The translations under genes were made by a program, and so were the position numbers. The notes beneath the pieces are model-generated. The model saw nothing but the letters and a program-made list of their open reading frames with translations, was not told the origin of the DNA and did no database searches. A stretch of 64,000 nt of DNA from Azospirillum brasilense. Lineage in GTDB: Bacteria > Pseudomonadota > Alphaproteobacteria > Azospirillales > Azospirillaceae. Numbering within the stretch: the first letter of the stretch is position 1; every line of letters begins with the position of its first letter. The stretch lies in the NCBI RefSeq assembly GCF_003349955.1, contig NZ_QLKQ01000005.1, positions 62,001 through 126,000 of the forward strand, written 5' to 3'. Positions 1 to 9,700 of the stretch are shown here, one piece after another.

Positions 1-2
1 AC

Positions 3-1793
3 GCCTTCCGGATGGTGCGCGGCGCCTACGCGGAGTGGGACGAGCCCGCCGACTACGCCTTCCAGACCTGGGAGGACGCCTTCCACCCGCTGTATCAGGT
101 GACGCTGATGCAGGACATCCCGCGCTTCGGCAAGACCCGCTGGCATTCCTGGAACCTCGATTTCCCCGAGCGCCCCGGCACGCCCGGCGACCCGCGGTCG
201 CTCGGCCCGAACGGCTTCGCGGCCTTCCTGATCGGCGCGCTGCAGAATCTGGTCGCCAAGCACGACCATCTGCCCGACCATCTCACCGCGAAGCTCGGGC
301 TGGACGCCCTTGAGAAGGCGCGGGCCCACATCGAGGAGACCGGTGACGGCGCGCTCGACCATGGGCTGATCGTCGATCTGCTCAAGATCGTCCAGAAGGG
401 TTTCCAGGCGGTCCTGGAACCGCTGCTGAAGCTGTCGGACGAAGGCTGGGAGTTCGCCTGCTTCGCCGATTTCGGCCTCGCCTTCGCCATCGGCTGCTTC
501 GCCGACGTGCTGCCCTACGGCAAGGACGGCTTCGACCGCATCAACGGCGAGGACTTCCGCGAGTGGCTGCAGAAGAACGGGATTTCCGACAGCTTCGCGT
601 GGTCGGCGCCGGTGCGCCTGCTCTACGACATGTGCTTCTCCTACAAGAACGGCGAAGCGACCGACGGGCCGGAGAACGCGCGCTTCGCCGCCGGTGCGGC
701 GGCGGAGATCCTTCTGCTGATGGGCTTCGCCTACAAGGGCGCGCCGCTGTGGAAGATGAACGCCGGCATGGGCGACACCGTCTTCACGCCCGCTTGGTTC
801 GTGCTGAAGCAGCGCGGGGTGGACATCAAGCTGTTCCACCGCCTGACCAAGCTGGAAACCTCCGAGAACGGGGCCTGGGTGGAGCGGGTGCGCCTGAACC
901 GGCAGGTCGATCTCGTCAACGGCGCCTATGACCCGTTCGTCAAGGTCGGCTACGGCGACGACGGGAAATGGCTCTACTGCTGGCCGTCCGAGCCGGACTG
1001 GAGCCAGATCGTCGATGGCGACAAGATCCGCGACGCCGGCATCAACCTGGAATCGGTGTTCTGCCACTGCACCGCCGGAGAATCGGTGCTGGAGGTCGGC
1101 AAGGACTTCGACCTCGTCGTGCTGGCCATGCCGCCCGCCGCGCTGGCCGACCCGGCGGCCGAGTTGATGGACGCCAATCTGCGCTTCAAGCAGATGGTCG
1201 AGGTCACCCCGGCGGTGCCGACCCAGGCGGTCCAGCTCTGGATGACGCCGAGCATCGAGGAGATGGGCTGGAAGGCCGGCCCGACCGCCATGACCAGCTA
1301 TGTCGAGGAGTTGGACAGCTGGGGCGAGATGAGCCACCTCATCCCCGCCGAATCCTGGCCGCCCGGCACCGTCAAGGCCGTGGAGTATTTCTGCGGCACC
1401 GCCCGCTGGCCGGCCGGCGCCCCGCCCTACGCCTGCGGCCTGCCGCAGCGGATGGCCGCGGACGTCCGCCGCGACGCCACGCAGTGGCTGAACGCCAACA
1501 TCGGGGTTCTGTGGCCCAACACGGTCAAGGACGGCGTGTTCGACCAAAGCCAGGTCTATTCCTCCTACTACCGCTACAACCTCGACCCGTCGGAACTCTA
1601 CGTGCAGTGCTTCCCGGCGACGGTGGAGACCCGGCTGACGCCGGGCGACAGCGGCTTCGTCAACGCCTTCCTGGCGGGGGACTGGACGCGGACCTGGTTC
1701 AGCGCGGGCAGCGCCGAGATCGCCGTCCTCTCCGGAAAGCAGGCCGCCGAGGCCATCGCCCGTCAGACCATCGACCTCACCCCGTCCGATTGA
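3..1793 (+). CDS. FAD-dependent amine-oxidase-like flavoprotein (5' end outside window)
   Basis: The reading frame is open from the first bases of the window, so the N-terminal Rossmann part lies upstream; about 596 residues are visible. It is a paralogue of the minus-strand flavoprotein at 4188-6473: the first visible residues (AFRMVRGAYAEW) line up with NAFKMIQDVFDVW near residue 72 of that protein. The C-terminus has the usual amine-oxidase/phytoene-desaturase FAD-binding end, with FLAGDWTRTWFSAGSAEIAV followed by SGKQAAEAI. The family oxidises amines or desaturates/isomerises isoprenoid-like substrates; the substrate here is unknown. The FadL gene follows after 13 bp, suggesting co-transcription and a hydrophobic substrate (inference). 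Family confidence is high, function low. Confidence 0.8.
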   Translation, partial: AFRMVRGAYAEWDEPADYAFQTWEDAFHPLYQVTLMQDIPRFGKTRWHSWNLDFPERPGTPGDPRSLGPNGFAAFLIGALQNLVAKHDHLPDHLTAKLGLDALEKARAHIEETGDGALDHGLIVDLLKIVQKGFQAVLEPLLKLSDEGWEFACFADFGLAFAIGCFADVLPYGKDGFDRINGEDFREWLQKNGISDSFAWSAPVRLLYDMCFSYKNGEATDGPENARFAAGAAAEILLLMGFAYKGAPLWKMNAGMGDTVFTPAWFVLKQRGVDIKLFHRLTKLETSENGAWVERVRLNRQVDLVNGAYDPFVKVGYGDDGKWLYCWPSEPDWSQIVDGDKIRDAGINLESVFCHCTAGESVLEVGKDFDLVVLAMPPAALADPAAELMDANLRFKQMVEVTPAVPTQAVQLWMTPSIEEMGWKAGPTAMTSYVEELDSWGEMSHLIPAESWPPGTVKAVEYFCGTARWPAGAPPYACGLPQRMAADVRRDATQWLNANIGVLWPNTVKDGVFDQSQVYSSYYRYNLDPSELYVQCFPATVETRLTPGDSGFVNAFLAGDWTRTWFSAGSAEIAVLSGKQAAEAIARQTIDLTPSD

Positions 1794-1806
1794 GAACCCT
1801 GATTCA

Positions 1807-3186
1807 ATGCGCGTAATCGCAGCGTTTGCCGCGGCGGCCACTCTGGCCGCCGCGTTTCCGTCCCATGCCACCGATGTCTACACCTTCGAAGGGTTCGGGG
1901 CCGTGTCCATGGGCATGGGCGGCACCGGGGCGGCGTCCGACATCGGCGGCGCCGCCATGATCCTCAACCCGGCGACCCTGACGCAGCGCTCCTCCTCCTA
2001 TCTGGAGGGCGGGCTGGTGGTCGCCGCCCCGACCGGGCTGCGCGCCACGCAGACGCGGACCGGCGAGGTGGCGCACGGCAAGGACACCTTCCCCTTCCAG
2101 GGCTACTACATCCCCCAGGGCGGGTTCGTCTGGCGGCATGAGACGCTGGCCCTCGGGCTGGGCGCCTACGCCCAGGGCGGTTTCGGCACCGAGTACGGCG
2201 AGGGCAGCTTCATGGCCCGGCTGCCGTCCGGCGTCGACACCGGGTTGCGCACCGGCAGCGAGGCGATGTTCATGCGCGTTCCCCTGGCCGCCGCCTGGGA
2301 CGTGACGCCGAAGGTCACGGTGGCGGGCGCTATCGACTATGTGCGGGCGGGGCTGGGCTTCCGCGTTCTCCAGGGGGCCGACCAGCTCGGCGCGCTGGCC
2401 AACAGCGGGCGGCTGACCGGACAGGGGCCGATGCTGGGCGCGGCCACCGCCATGGTCGGGATGGGCGGCGGCGTCTATTTCGACATCTTCGACCCGTCCA
2501 TCGCCCGCGCCGGGGTGGAGGGAGACGGGGTGAGCGGCCGGCTCGGCCTGACCTGGAAGCCGCAGGCCGACACCACCATCGGCAGCTTCTATCAATTCCG
2601 CACGGCCCTCAACAACCTGACCGGCGACGGCTCGGTGATCGTGCTGGGGGCCGACGGCTCGCGGCTGGCCCAGCCCGCCAAGTACACGCTGGGAAATTTC
2701 CAGCTCCCCGCCGAGTTCGGCATCGGGATCAGCCACCGGCTGCGGCCGGACCTGACCGTCGCCTTCGACTACCGGCGGGCCTTCTGGGCGCAGGCGCTGC
2801 GCCAGTACAACATCCGGGTCGATGTGCCGGGCCTCGGCACGGTGTGGGAGACGCTGCCGCAGCGCTACCGCGACATCGACATCTTCGCGGTCGGCGCCGC
2901 CTACCGGGTGACCGACGCTCTGACCCTGCGCGCCGGCTTCCGCTGGGCCGACAGGGTGGCCCCGGCGGAGGACATCGTCTCGGTCATCCCGGTGGTCATC
3001 ACCAAGCACGCCGGTCTCGGCGTCGGCTACGCCGTCTCCGAGGCGGTTCGCCTGGACGCCGCCTTTTCCCACGGCTTCCAGGAATGCGTGAGCAACGGCA
3101 CGCCGCCCAACGGCTCCGCCGTCAATCCGGGAAAGTTCTGCAACGGCACCGACATCGTGGCGCTGAACGTCAGCGTCGCGTTCTAA
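1807..3186 (+). CDS. FadL/TodX-type outer-membrane transport protein
   Basis: 459 residues beginning with a signal peptide (about residues 1-22, ending FPSHA, followed by TDVYTFEGFG). The mature N-terminus carries the FadL-family pattern: a Gly-rich GMGGTGAASDIGGAA stretch leading into ILNPATL, equivalent to the NPA hatch motif of FadL channels. The remainder alternates aromatic and polar residues in beta-strand fashion and ends VALNVSVAF, with a terminal Phe as in barrel-assembly signals. FadL proteins are 14-stranded barrels that take long-chain fatty acids or other hydrophobic compounds across the outer membrane. It starts 13 bp after the flavoprotein gene, so it may supply or export that enzyme's lipid substrate. 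No strong Shine-Dalgarno is seen, which fits translational coupling. Confidence 0.85.
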   Translation: MRVIAAFAAAATLAAAFPSHATDVYTFEGFGAVSMGMGGTGAASDIGGAAMILNPATLTQRSSSYLEGGLVVAAPTGLRATQTRTGEVAHGKDTFPFQGYYIPQGGFVWRHETLALGLGAYAQGGFGTEYGEGSFMARLPSGVDTGLRTGSEAMFMRVPLAAAWDVTPKVTVAGAIDYVRAGLGFRVLQGADQLGALANSGRLTGQGPMLGAATAMVGMGGGVYFDIFDPSIARAGVEGDGVSGRLGLTWKPQADTTIGSFYQFRTALNNLTGDGSVIVLGADGSRLAQPAKYTLGNFQLPAEFGIGISHRLRPDLTVAFDYRRAFWAQALRQYNIRVDVPGLGTVWETLPQRYRDIDIFAVGAAYRVTDALTLRAGFRWADRVAPAEDIVSVIPVVITKHAGLGVGYAVSEAVRLDAAFSHGFQECVSNGTPPNGSAVNPGKFCNGTDIVALNVSVAF

Positions 3187-3191
3187 AAACA

Positions 3192-3217
3192 GCGCCGGCC
3201 CTTTCCGGGGCCGGCGC
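3192..3217. terminator. Bidirectional hairpin terminator between convergent genes
   Basis: A perfect 10-bp GC stem (gcgccggccc / gggccggcgc) with a 6-nt loop lies in the 39-bp gap between the FadL gene and the convergent decarboxylase-like gene. An A run precedes it on the plus strand, which gives a T run after the stem on the minus strand. Confidence 0.7.
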
Positions 3218-3225
3218 CCGCTCCC

Positions 3226-4191
3226 TCATTCCGCCTGCCAGACCACCCGGCCGGGGTTGGCGCGGAAGTCCATGTGGATCTGCATGGCGAAATCCACATG
3301 GACGGTGGCGCTGCCGTCCGGCCCGGCCGCGAAGCCGAAGTCCGAGATGACCTGATGGCTGGCGTAGTCGGCCACCCGCAGCGTCCAGTCGCCCCGCATC
3401 GGCCAGGCGCCGCGGAAGCGGTCGACGTGCATCGGGCAGTCGATCAGCGCCTGATAGCAGGCCCGTTCGCTGTCCGGGGCGTCGCGGAACTGCTTCAGGT
3501 TGATGACCGGCACGATGCCGGCCAGCAGCGATTCCACCGCCTTGACGGCGACCTCCACACCCTCGACCAGACCGCCGGGGCGCAGCAGTTCCTTCAAAGC
3601 GTCGCCGAGGTCGGCGGCGAGATCCTCAAGGCTCCGCCACGCCGAACCGGGGGTCCACGGCCCGCCCTCCACCGTCAGCAGGGGGGCGAAGACCCCTTCG
3701 CAGTCGGAGGACAAGGTGCGGAACAGCGTCGTCTCGCAGACGAAGCGCGGGGCCTCGGCCCCCTCCTCCGGCAGCGTGATTCGGCCCAGCGACTTGGCGA
3801 AGCCCCAGCCCTCCCGCCCGCAGACCAGTGGAATGGTCGCGTCCGGGAAGACATAGGGCATCCACAGCACCAGCCGCGGCCAGTGGCCGGGCCGATGCTC
3901 GATCAGCGGCAGCCACAGCGAGGCCTCCCGGTAGGGAATCCAGCCGAACGGCTCGGTGGGGCTGGTGCAGCGCCCCACCGACAGGAAGGTGCACAGCGCC
4001 ACCGGACCGGCCACCGTGTAGCGCACCGCCCCGGCGGGCGCCGCGTTCAGCAGCTTATCCACCAGCGCCTGGGTGTTCACCGGGTTGCTGCGCACGACGA
4101 AGGCGGTGGCGAGGCTGTCGGTGAAGACGCCGGGCGCGGCGATCGACACCTCGCCGTGCCCGGCGAAGGAGACGTAGCGGGGGGCGATCAC
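3226..4191 (-). CDS. Acetoacetate decarboxylase-fold protein
   Basis: 321 residues. The diagnostic stretch is CGREGWGFAKSLGRI, residues 124-138, which matches the E-x-x-G-Y/W-x-x-K motif of the acetoacetate decarboxylase (ADC) superfamily; Lys133 corresponds to the Schiff-base lysine. ADC family members decarboxylate beta-keto acids, or act as aldolase/dehydratase-like enzymes in the wider family. The ATG overlaps the stop of the upstream flavoprotein by 4 bp (ATGA), so the two proteins are made from one transcript and probably act on the same molecule. Protein length is somewhat above the roughly 245 residues of classical ADC, so it belongs to a longer subgroup. The substrate cannot be told from sequence. 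Confidence 0.75.
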   Translation of the reverse strand: MIAPRYVSFAGHGEVSIAAPGVFTDSLATAFVVRSNPVNTQALVDKLLNAAPAGAVRYTVAGPVALCTFLSVGRCTSPTEPFGWIPYREASLWLPLIEHRPGHWPRLVLWMPYVFPDATIPLVCGREGWGFAKSLGRITLPEEGAEAPRFVCETTLFRTLSSDCEGVFAPLLTVEGGPWTPGSAWRSLEDLAADLGDALKELLRPGGLVEGVEVAVKAVESLLAGIVPVINLKQFRDAPDSERACYQALIDCPMHVDRFRGAWPMRGDWTLRVADYASHQVISDFGFAAGPDGSATVHVDFAMQIHMDFRANPGRVVWQAE

Positions 4192-6473
4192 GACGGCGCC
4201 CCGTTCAGGAAGTTCTCACCGGAGATGAACAGCGGCGTCCCGGAGATGGCCCGCGCCGCCTGCATCCCGGACATCACCGTCGCCTCGATGCAGGAGGTGT
4301 TGAAGCCGGTGCGGACCCAGCAGCCGGCCAGGAACAGGTTGTAGAACCCGCTCGCGTCGGTGCGCAGCCGGTACTGGGTGGAGCCGGCGGCGCTGCCCGG
4401 CAGCGTTTCGGTGGGGTCGACGTTGGCGCGGATGATCTGGTGCGACAGCCGCTCCCGCCCGGTGCCGTTCCACGGGTCGTAGAGGACGTTCCAATTGAAG
4501 CCGACGCCGCCCTGGCCGGAAACCGTCGCCTTCGGCCAGAAATTGCCCATGTAGGCGTCCAGCCACTCCGCCGCGCTGTTCGTCACATTGTCCAGCGCCT
4601 CCTTCGGCACCGCGAGGTCGGTGGTCGGCCGGGCGACCAGACCGGTCTGCCAGACGCCGCAGATGTAATGCACCGACTTCGGCGCGCCGGTCTCGCCGGG
4701 GCGGAATTCGTAGGGCAGCGTCTGCCCCATCTCCGCCCAGATCGACCAGGGCTCCGGCCCGGCGACGGCGGCCGGCTGGCCCGGCTCCCAGCCCAGCCCC
4801 TGGAGGTCGGGACCGCACCACAGCTGCATGGACAGCGTCGGGATGATGCCGATGTTGCTGGTCATCGCGTTGAAGGCCGGCGAGGCCGCCTGCAGCTCCG
4901 CCGCCAGGGTCGGCTGGTCGTTCATCGCCTTGAAGCCGCCCATGGAGATGCCGAGGACGGCGACGTCGAAGTCGCGACCGCGCTGCAGCGTCTCGGTCCC
5001 GACCGGCTCCCACGCGCACCAGTGCGATTCCAGGGAGGAGTTGTTGGTGGCGAGCGCCGCCTGGACCTTGTCGGCGTCCTTGATCTGGTCCCACAGCGGT
5101 TCCAGCGGCCAGGCCAAAAGGAACTTCCTGTCCTCCAGCGGCACGGTGATCAGCGGCTGGTAGTCATCCCCGCCGTCGACCAGATCGACCTGCCGGGCGA
5201 GACGCACGGTCTCGACCAGCGCGCGGTCCTCGGACAGGCCGATGTCCTCGACGCGGCGGAAGAACTTCACCTTCACGCCGTTCTGGAGCAGGGTCTGGTA
5301 GATGGGCGCGATGATGACCTCGCCCATGCCCGCTTCCATGTTCCACATCACCGATTCGCGGCAGGTGGCGAACATGCGCACGCAGGACTGCGCCGCGACG
5401 CCGGCGCCCCAGTTGGGCTGACGGTAGTCGCCGTCCTTGTACTGCATGAAGGTGTCGTAGCAGGTGCGCAGCGAGCAGCTCTGCTTCAGCGCCGCGGCGT
5501 CGCCGCCATGACGGATCAGCCAGTCGGTGAACTCCAGTTCGTCCAGCGAATCGGCGGTGCGCTTCTCGATCCCGAAATCGGCGATGATGCCGACGGTGAA
5601 GGGAAGCACGAAGGCCAGCAGGTCGCGCGCCACATGGTTGCTGGGCAGGGTGGCCGCCGCGGCCTCGATCAGCCGCAACAGTTTCATCAGGTCGTGGAAA
5701 TGCTCGACCGGCACAGCCGCCGAATCCGGCCCATTTTGCGCCCCGTCGGCCAGCGCCCGGATCAGCCGGTGGGCGGCGATGGCGGCGTCCTTCGCGGTGG
5801 TCACGGCGGCGCCCTTCACCAGCGCCTCGGCCTGCGCCAGATGGCGGACCTCGCGGTCCTTCCAGCCGCGGATCGCGTCGGCGAAGCGGGTGGCGAGCGG
5901 CGCCGGAAGGACCTGCCGGTCGGCCGGCAGGACGGGCATCGGCGCGACGGTGCGGCCGTCGATGTGGACCAGCTTGCCGTCGACGATCAGGCCGCTCAGC
6001 TCATCCCAGTTCTCGAACACGTCGCGCACCACGCCGACCAGCGACGCGATGGCCTGCGGCAGGGTCGGCATGACGTTGGCCGAACCCGGCTCGCCGCCCA
6101 GCACCGGCCAGGTCAGCGGCCAATAGGCCGGCTTGCCGCCGTCCAGCACCATGCCGATGGGGGTGAAGCGCTGCGGCTTCAGAATGTCCCGCCAGGACTG
6201 GAAGGTGTTGTCCGGCGAGCGCTTCCAGACGTCGAAGACGTCCTGGATCATCTTGAAGGCGTTGTTGTAGAAGCCGAACCAGACATGCAGGCCATGCTCC
6301 TGGATGCGGTTCCACTGGTCGCGTCCGGTGGCGCCCTTGCCGCCCAGCCGCCAGCCCATCTGATAGATGGTGACGTCGTAGCGCGCCCGCTTCTCGTCCG
6401 TGTCGGACAGGAAATGCGCCGTGGTGAGGGCGCCGACGCCACCACCCAGAATTGCAACCCTCGTCTTCGCCAT
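4188..6473 (-). CDS. FAD-dependent amine-oxidase/desaturase-like flavoprotein
   Basis: 761 residues. The N-terminus has the dinucleotide-binding beta-alpha-beta fold (VAILGGGVGALTTAHFL, residues 6-22) and the second FAD signature GWRLGGKGAT around residue 41. The C-terminus has the FAD-closing motif, AGCWVRTGFNTSCIEATVMS followed by GMQAARAI. It is longer than typical amine oxidases (about 450-500) because of a helical insertion around residues 150-330. It is paralogous to the truncated flavoprotein at the window's left edge. Transcription is divergent from the giant kinase and co-operonic with the downstream ADC-like gene. A start at 6473 is chosen because the Rossmann strand begins at residue 5. 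Confidence 0.8.
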   Translation of the reverse strand: MAKTRVAILGGGVGALTTAHFLSDTDEKRARYDVTIYQMGWRLGGKGATGRDQWNRIQEHGLHVWFGFYNNAFKMIQDVFDVWKRSPDNTFQSWRDILKPQRFTPIGMVLDGGKPAYWPLTWPVLGGEPGSANVMPTLPQAIASLVGVVRDVFENWDELSGLIVDGKLVHIDGRTVAPMPVLPADRQVLPAPLATRFADAIRGWKDREVRHLAQAEALVKGAAVTTAKDAAIAAHRLIRALADGAQNGPDSAAVPVEHFHDLMKLLRLIEAAAATLPSNHVARDLLAFVLPFTVGIIADFGIEKRTADSLDELEFTDWLIRHGGDAAALKQSCSLRTCYDTFMQYKDGDYRQPNWGAGVAAQSCVRMFATCRESVMWNMEAGMGEVIIAPIYQTLLQNGVKVKFFRRVEDIGLSEDRALVETVRLARQVDLVDGGDDYQPLITVPLEDRKFLLAWPLEPLWDQIKDADKVQAALATNNSSLESHWCAWEPVGTETLQRGRDFDVAVLGISMGGFKAMNDQPTLAAELQAASPAFNAMTSNIGIIPTLSMQLWCGPDLQGLGWEPGQPAAVAGPEPWSIWAEMGQTLPYEFRPGETGAPKSVHYICGVWQTGLVARPTTDLAVPKEALDNVTNSAAEWLDAYMGNFWPKATVSGQGGVGFNWNVLYDPWNGTGRERLSHQIIRANVDPTETLPGSAAGSTQYRLRTDASGFYNLFLAGCWVRTGFNTSCIEATVMSGMQAARAISGTPLFISGENFLNGAPS

Positions 6474-6538
6474 GCTCTCCCCCCGACCGATCCGGCATCC
6501 TCACGACAGCGCCGCGGAATTTCGTGGCACTCGTCGGA

Positions 6539-6578
6539 AATTGCGGGGGAGATTAGCATAAATTGTCTTACCGCAATT
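6539..6578. repeat. Inverted repeat in divergent intergenic region
   Basis: The 265-bp gap between the flavoprotein operon and the kinase gene contains aattgcgg (6539-6546) and its complement ccgcaatt (6571-6578), separated by 24 bp of AT-rich sequence. It could be a regulator site for the minus-strand operon. No regulator gene is adjacent, so this is only suggestive. Confidence 0.3.
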
Positions 6579-6672
6579 GAACTATTACGCCGTTTCGCCG
6601 ATGCTACAGGTCTATGACCCGTGCGATCGCCAAGCAAAAATCGTGCAAAACCCCGGCCGCTACGCCCTGCGC

Positions 6673-6702
6673 TTGCTCCACCGTGGCGCGACCTTCTATA
6701 AC
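6673..6702 (+). promoter_or_regulatory. Putative sigma70-type promoter of the kinase gene
   Basis: TTGCTC (6673-6678), an 18-bp spacer and TATAAC (6697-6702) lie 36 bp before the GTG start of the giant kinase. A ribosome-binding site, aagga (6725-6729), follows. The match is moderate and unconfirmed. Confidence 0.35.
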
Positions 6703-6738
6703 GGATACCGCAACCACGCGACATAAGGATGCTGCGTC

Positions 6739-9700
6739 GTGATCGGGGCCATCCCCACCGCAACCGTGCCGGCGTTACCGGGTTTCCGCGTTGTCGAGAC
6801 GCTGCATGTGGGGTCGCGCTCCACCGTGCTGCGCGCCATCCGCCGCGACGACGGCCTGCCCGTCATCTGCAAGCTGCTGTCCGGCGCGGACATCGGCGGC
6901 GAGGAGAAGGCGGCGTTCCTGCGCGAGTTCGCCATCACCCGCCGGTTGCGCCACGCCGGTGTGGTGGAGGCTCTGGACTGCGTGCCCCACGGCAACGGGC
7001 TGATGATGGTGTTCCGCGACATCGGCGGCACCGCCCTGGACGGCCTCCCGGACGTGCGGACGGAGGACGTCGCGGTCTTTCTGCGGATGGCGCTCCAGGC
7101 GGTCGACGCGCTGGCCGCCGTGCACGACGCCGGAGTCGTCCACAAGGACATCAGCCCCGGCAACCTGATCTGGAACCCGGCGACCGGCCAGTTCAACCTG
7201 ATCGACTTCGGCATTGCGTCGGAATTATCGCGGGAAGAGGCGGGCGACCCGGACGTCGGCACCATGGAGGGCACGCTCGCCTACATGGCGCCGGAGCAAA
7301 CCGGCCGGATGAACCGGTCGGTGGATTACCGCGCCGACTTCTACGCGCTGGGCGCCACCTTCCACGAGTTCCTGACCGGACAGCCGCCCTTCCCGTCCGG
7401 CGACCCGCTGGAGCTGGTGCATTGCCACATCGCGCGGACCCCCGTTCCGGCGCACAAGCTCAACCCGCTGGTGCCCGAACCGCTGGCCGCCATCGTGGCC
7501 CGGCTGATGGCGAAGAACCCGGAGGAACGCTACCAAAGCGCCTTCGGCCTGCGCGCCGACCTCGAACGCTGCCTGACCGAATGGCGCGCCCAAGGCCGCG
7601 TCGAGCCCTTCGCGCTGGCCAGCCGGGACGTCCGCCCGGTGCTGCGCATCCCGCAGAAGCTCTACGGCCGCACCGCGCAGTTCCGCGTGCTTCTCGACGC
7701 CTTCGGCAGCACCGCCGCCGGTGGGTTCGAAGCCCTGCTGATCTCCGGCTATTCGGGGGTCGGCAAGTCGGCGCTGGTCCGCGAGCTGCACAAGCCGGTG
7801 ATCGCCCGCCGCGGCTTCTTCATCACCGGCAAGTTCGAGCCGCTGAAGCGCGACATCCCCTACGCCCCGGTGATCGAGGCCTTCAAGACCCTGGTGCGGC
7901 AGACCTTCGCCACCGGCCCGGAGTCGCTGGCGCGCTGGCGCGCCCGCCTGCTCGCCGCGCTCGGTCCCAACGGGCGGGTCATCACCGACGTCATCCCGCA
8001 CGTCGAACGGCTGATCGGCCCCCAGCCGCCGGTCCCGGAACTGGGTCCGGTGGAGGCGCACGAGCGCTTCATCTACGTCTTCCGCAATTTCGTCCGCGTC
8101 TTCGCCGGGGCGGGGCACCCGCTGGTGCTGTTCCTGGACGATCTGCAATGGGCCGACCTCGCCACGTTGAAGCTGCTGGAGGGGCTGGCCGGCGATCCGG
8201 ACCTGGGCCATTTCCTGCTGGTCGGCACCTGCCGCGACACCGAGGTCGACGCGCTCCACCCGCTGCGCCACACGATCCAGACCTTCGGCGAGCGCGGCGT
8301 GCCGGTGCGCGAGGTCTCCCTCGGCGGGCTCGACGCCGACGCGGTGGTCGCCCTGCTGTCCGACACGCTGCACGCGACCCCCGACGACGTGCGTCCCCTG
8401 GCCGAACGGCTGATCGCCAACACGCTGGGCAACCCCTTCTTCCTGGGCCAGTTCCTGGAGTCGCTGGAGCAGAGCGGGCTGATCGCCTACGACAGCCTCG
8501 CCGGGGTGTGGAACTGGAATCTGGAGGCCATCGAGTCCCAGCGGATGGAACGGATGGTCGACGACGTCGTCACCTTCGTGGTCCGCCGCATCCGCGAGCT
8601 TCCCGCCGAGACCCTTGCCGTCCTCCAGACCGCCGCCTGCATCGGCAGCGCCTTCGATCTCGCCACGCTGGCCGACGCCGGCCGGCGAACCTCCGCCGCG
8701 ACGGCGGCGGCGCTGTGGCCGGCCCTGCGCAGCGGGCTGGTGGTCCCGGTGGGCGACGCCTACCGCTACGCCGACATGGACAGCGTGTCGCCGCGCGCCA
8801 CCTACCGCTTCGTCCACGACCGGGTGCAGCAGGCGGCCTACAGCATGCTGCCGGACGCCGACGCCCTGACCTGCCATCTCGCCGTCGGCCTCGTCCTGGA
8901 ACGGGGCGGCGATCGGGCCGCCGACCGGCTGTTCGCGATCACCAACCAGCTCAACCGTGCCGTGACCCTGCTGTCGCCGGAGCAGAGGGAGCGGCTGGCC
9001 CGCTACAACCTGCTGGCCGGACAGGCGGCGCGCGCCTCGGCGGCGCTGGGGCCGGCCTTCGACTATCTCATCACCGGGGTCGGGCTGCTCCCGGCGGACG
9101 GCTGGTCGCGCCTGTACGAGCTGGCCCTCAGCCTGCACGCCGAAGCGGCGGAGATCGCGGCGGTGAACGGCGACGTCGCGGCGGCGACCCCGCTGGCCGA
9201 TGCCATCGAGGCCAACGCCCGCACCGTCCTGGACCGCGCCCTGGCCTACGAGACGCAGATCCAGATGCACGTGTCGCGGCAGAACCTGCCGGCGGCGCTG
9301 GACGCCTGCCGCACCGCCCTGGGCCAGCTCGGCAGCCCGATCCCGGAGCGGGCGGACACCCGGCATGTGCTCAAGGAACTCGCCGCCACCAAGCTGGCGC
9401 TGCGCGGCAAGGGCGAGGAGGATCTGGTCAACCGCCCGCCCCTCACCGACCCGCGCCTGCTGACGATCGGGCGCATCGTGTCGCGCGTGCTGGCCAGCGC
9501 CTATCTGCACGACACCAACCTCTACACGGTGCTGCTGCTGCGCATGGTCCGGCTGTCGGCGACCGAGGGGATCCTGCCGGCCTCCGGAATCACCTACGCC
9601 ACCTACGGGCTGCTGCACTGCGCGATGCTCGGCGACGTTCCGGCGGGCGCCATGTACGGGCGGGTGGCGCTGCGCGTGCTCGACCGGCTGAACGCCAACC

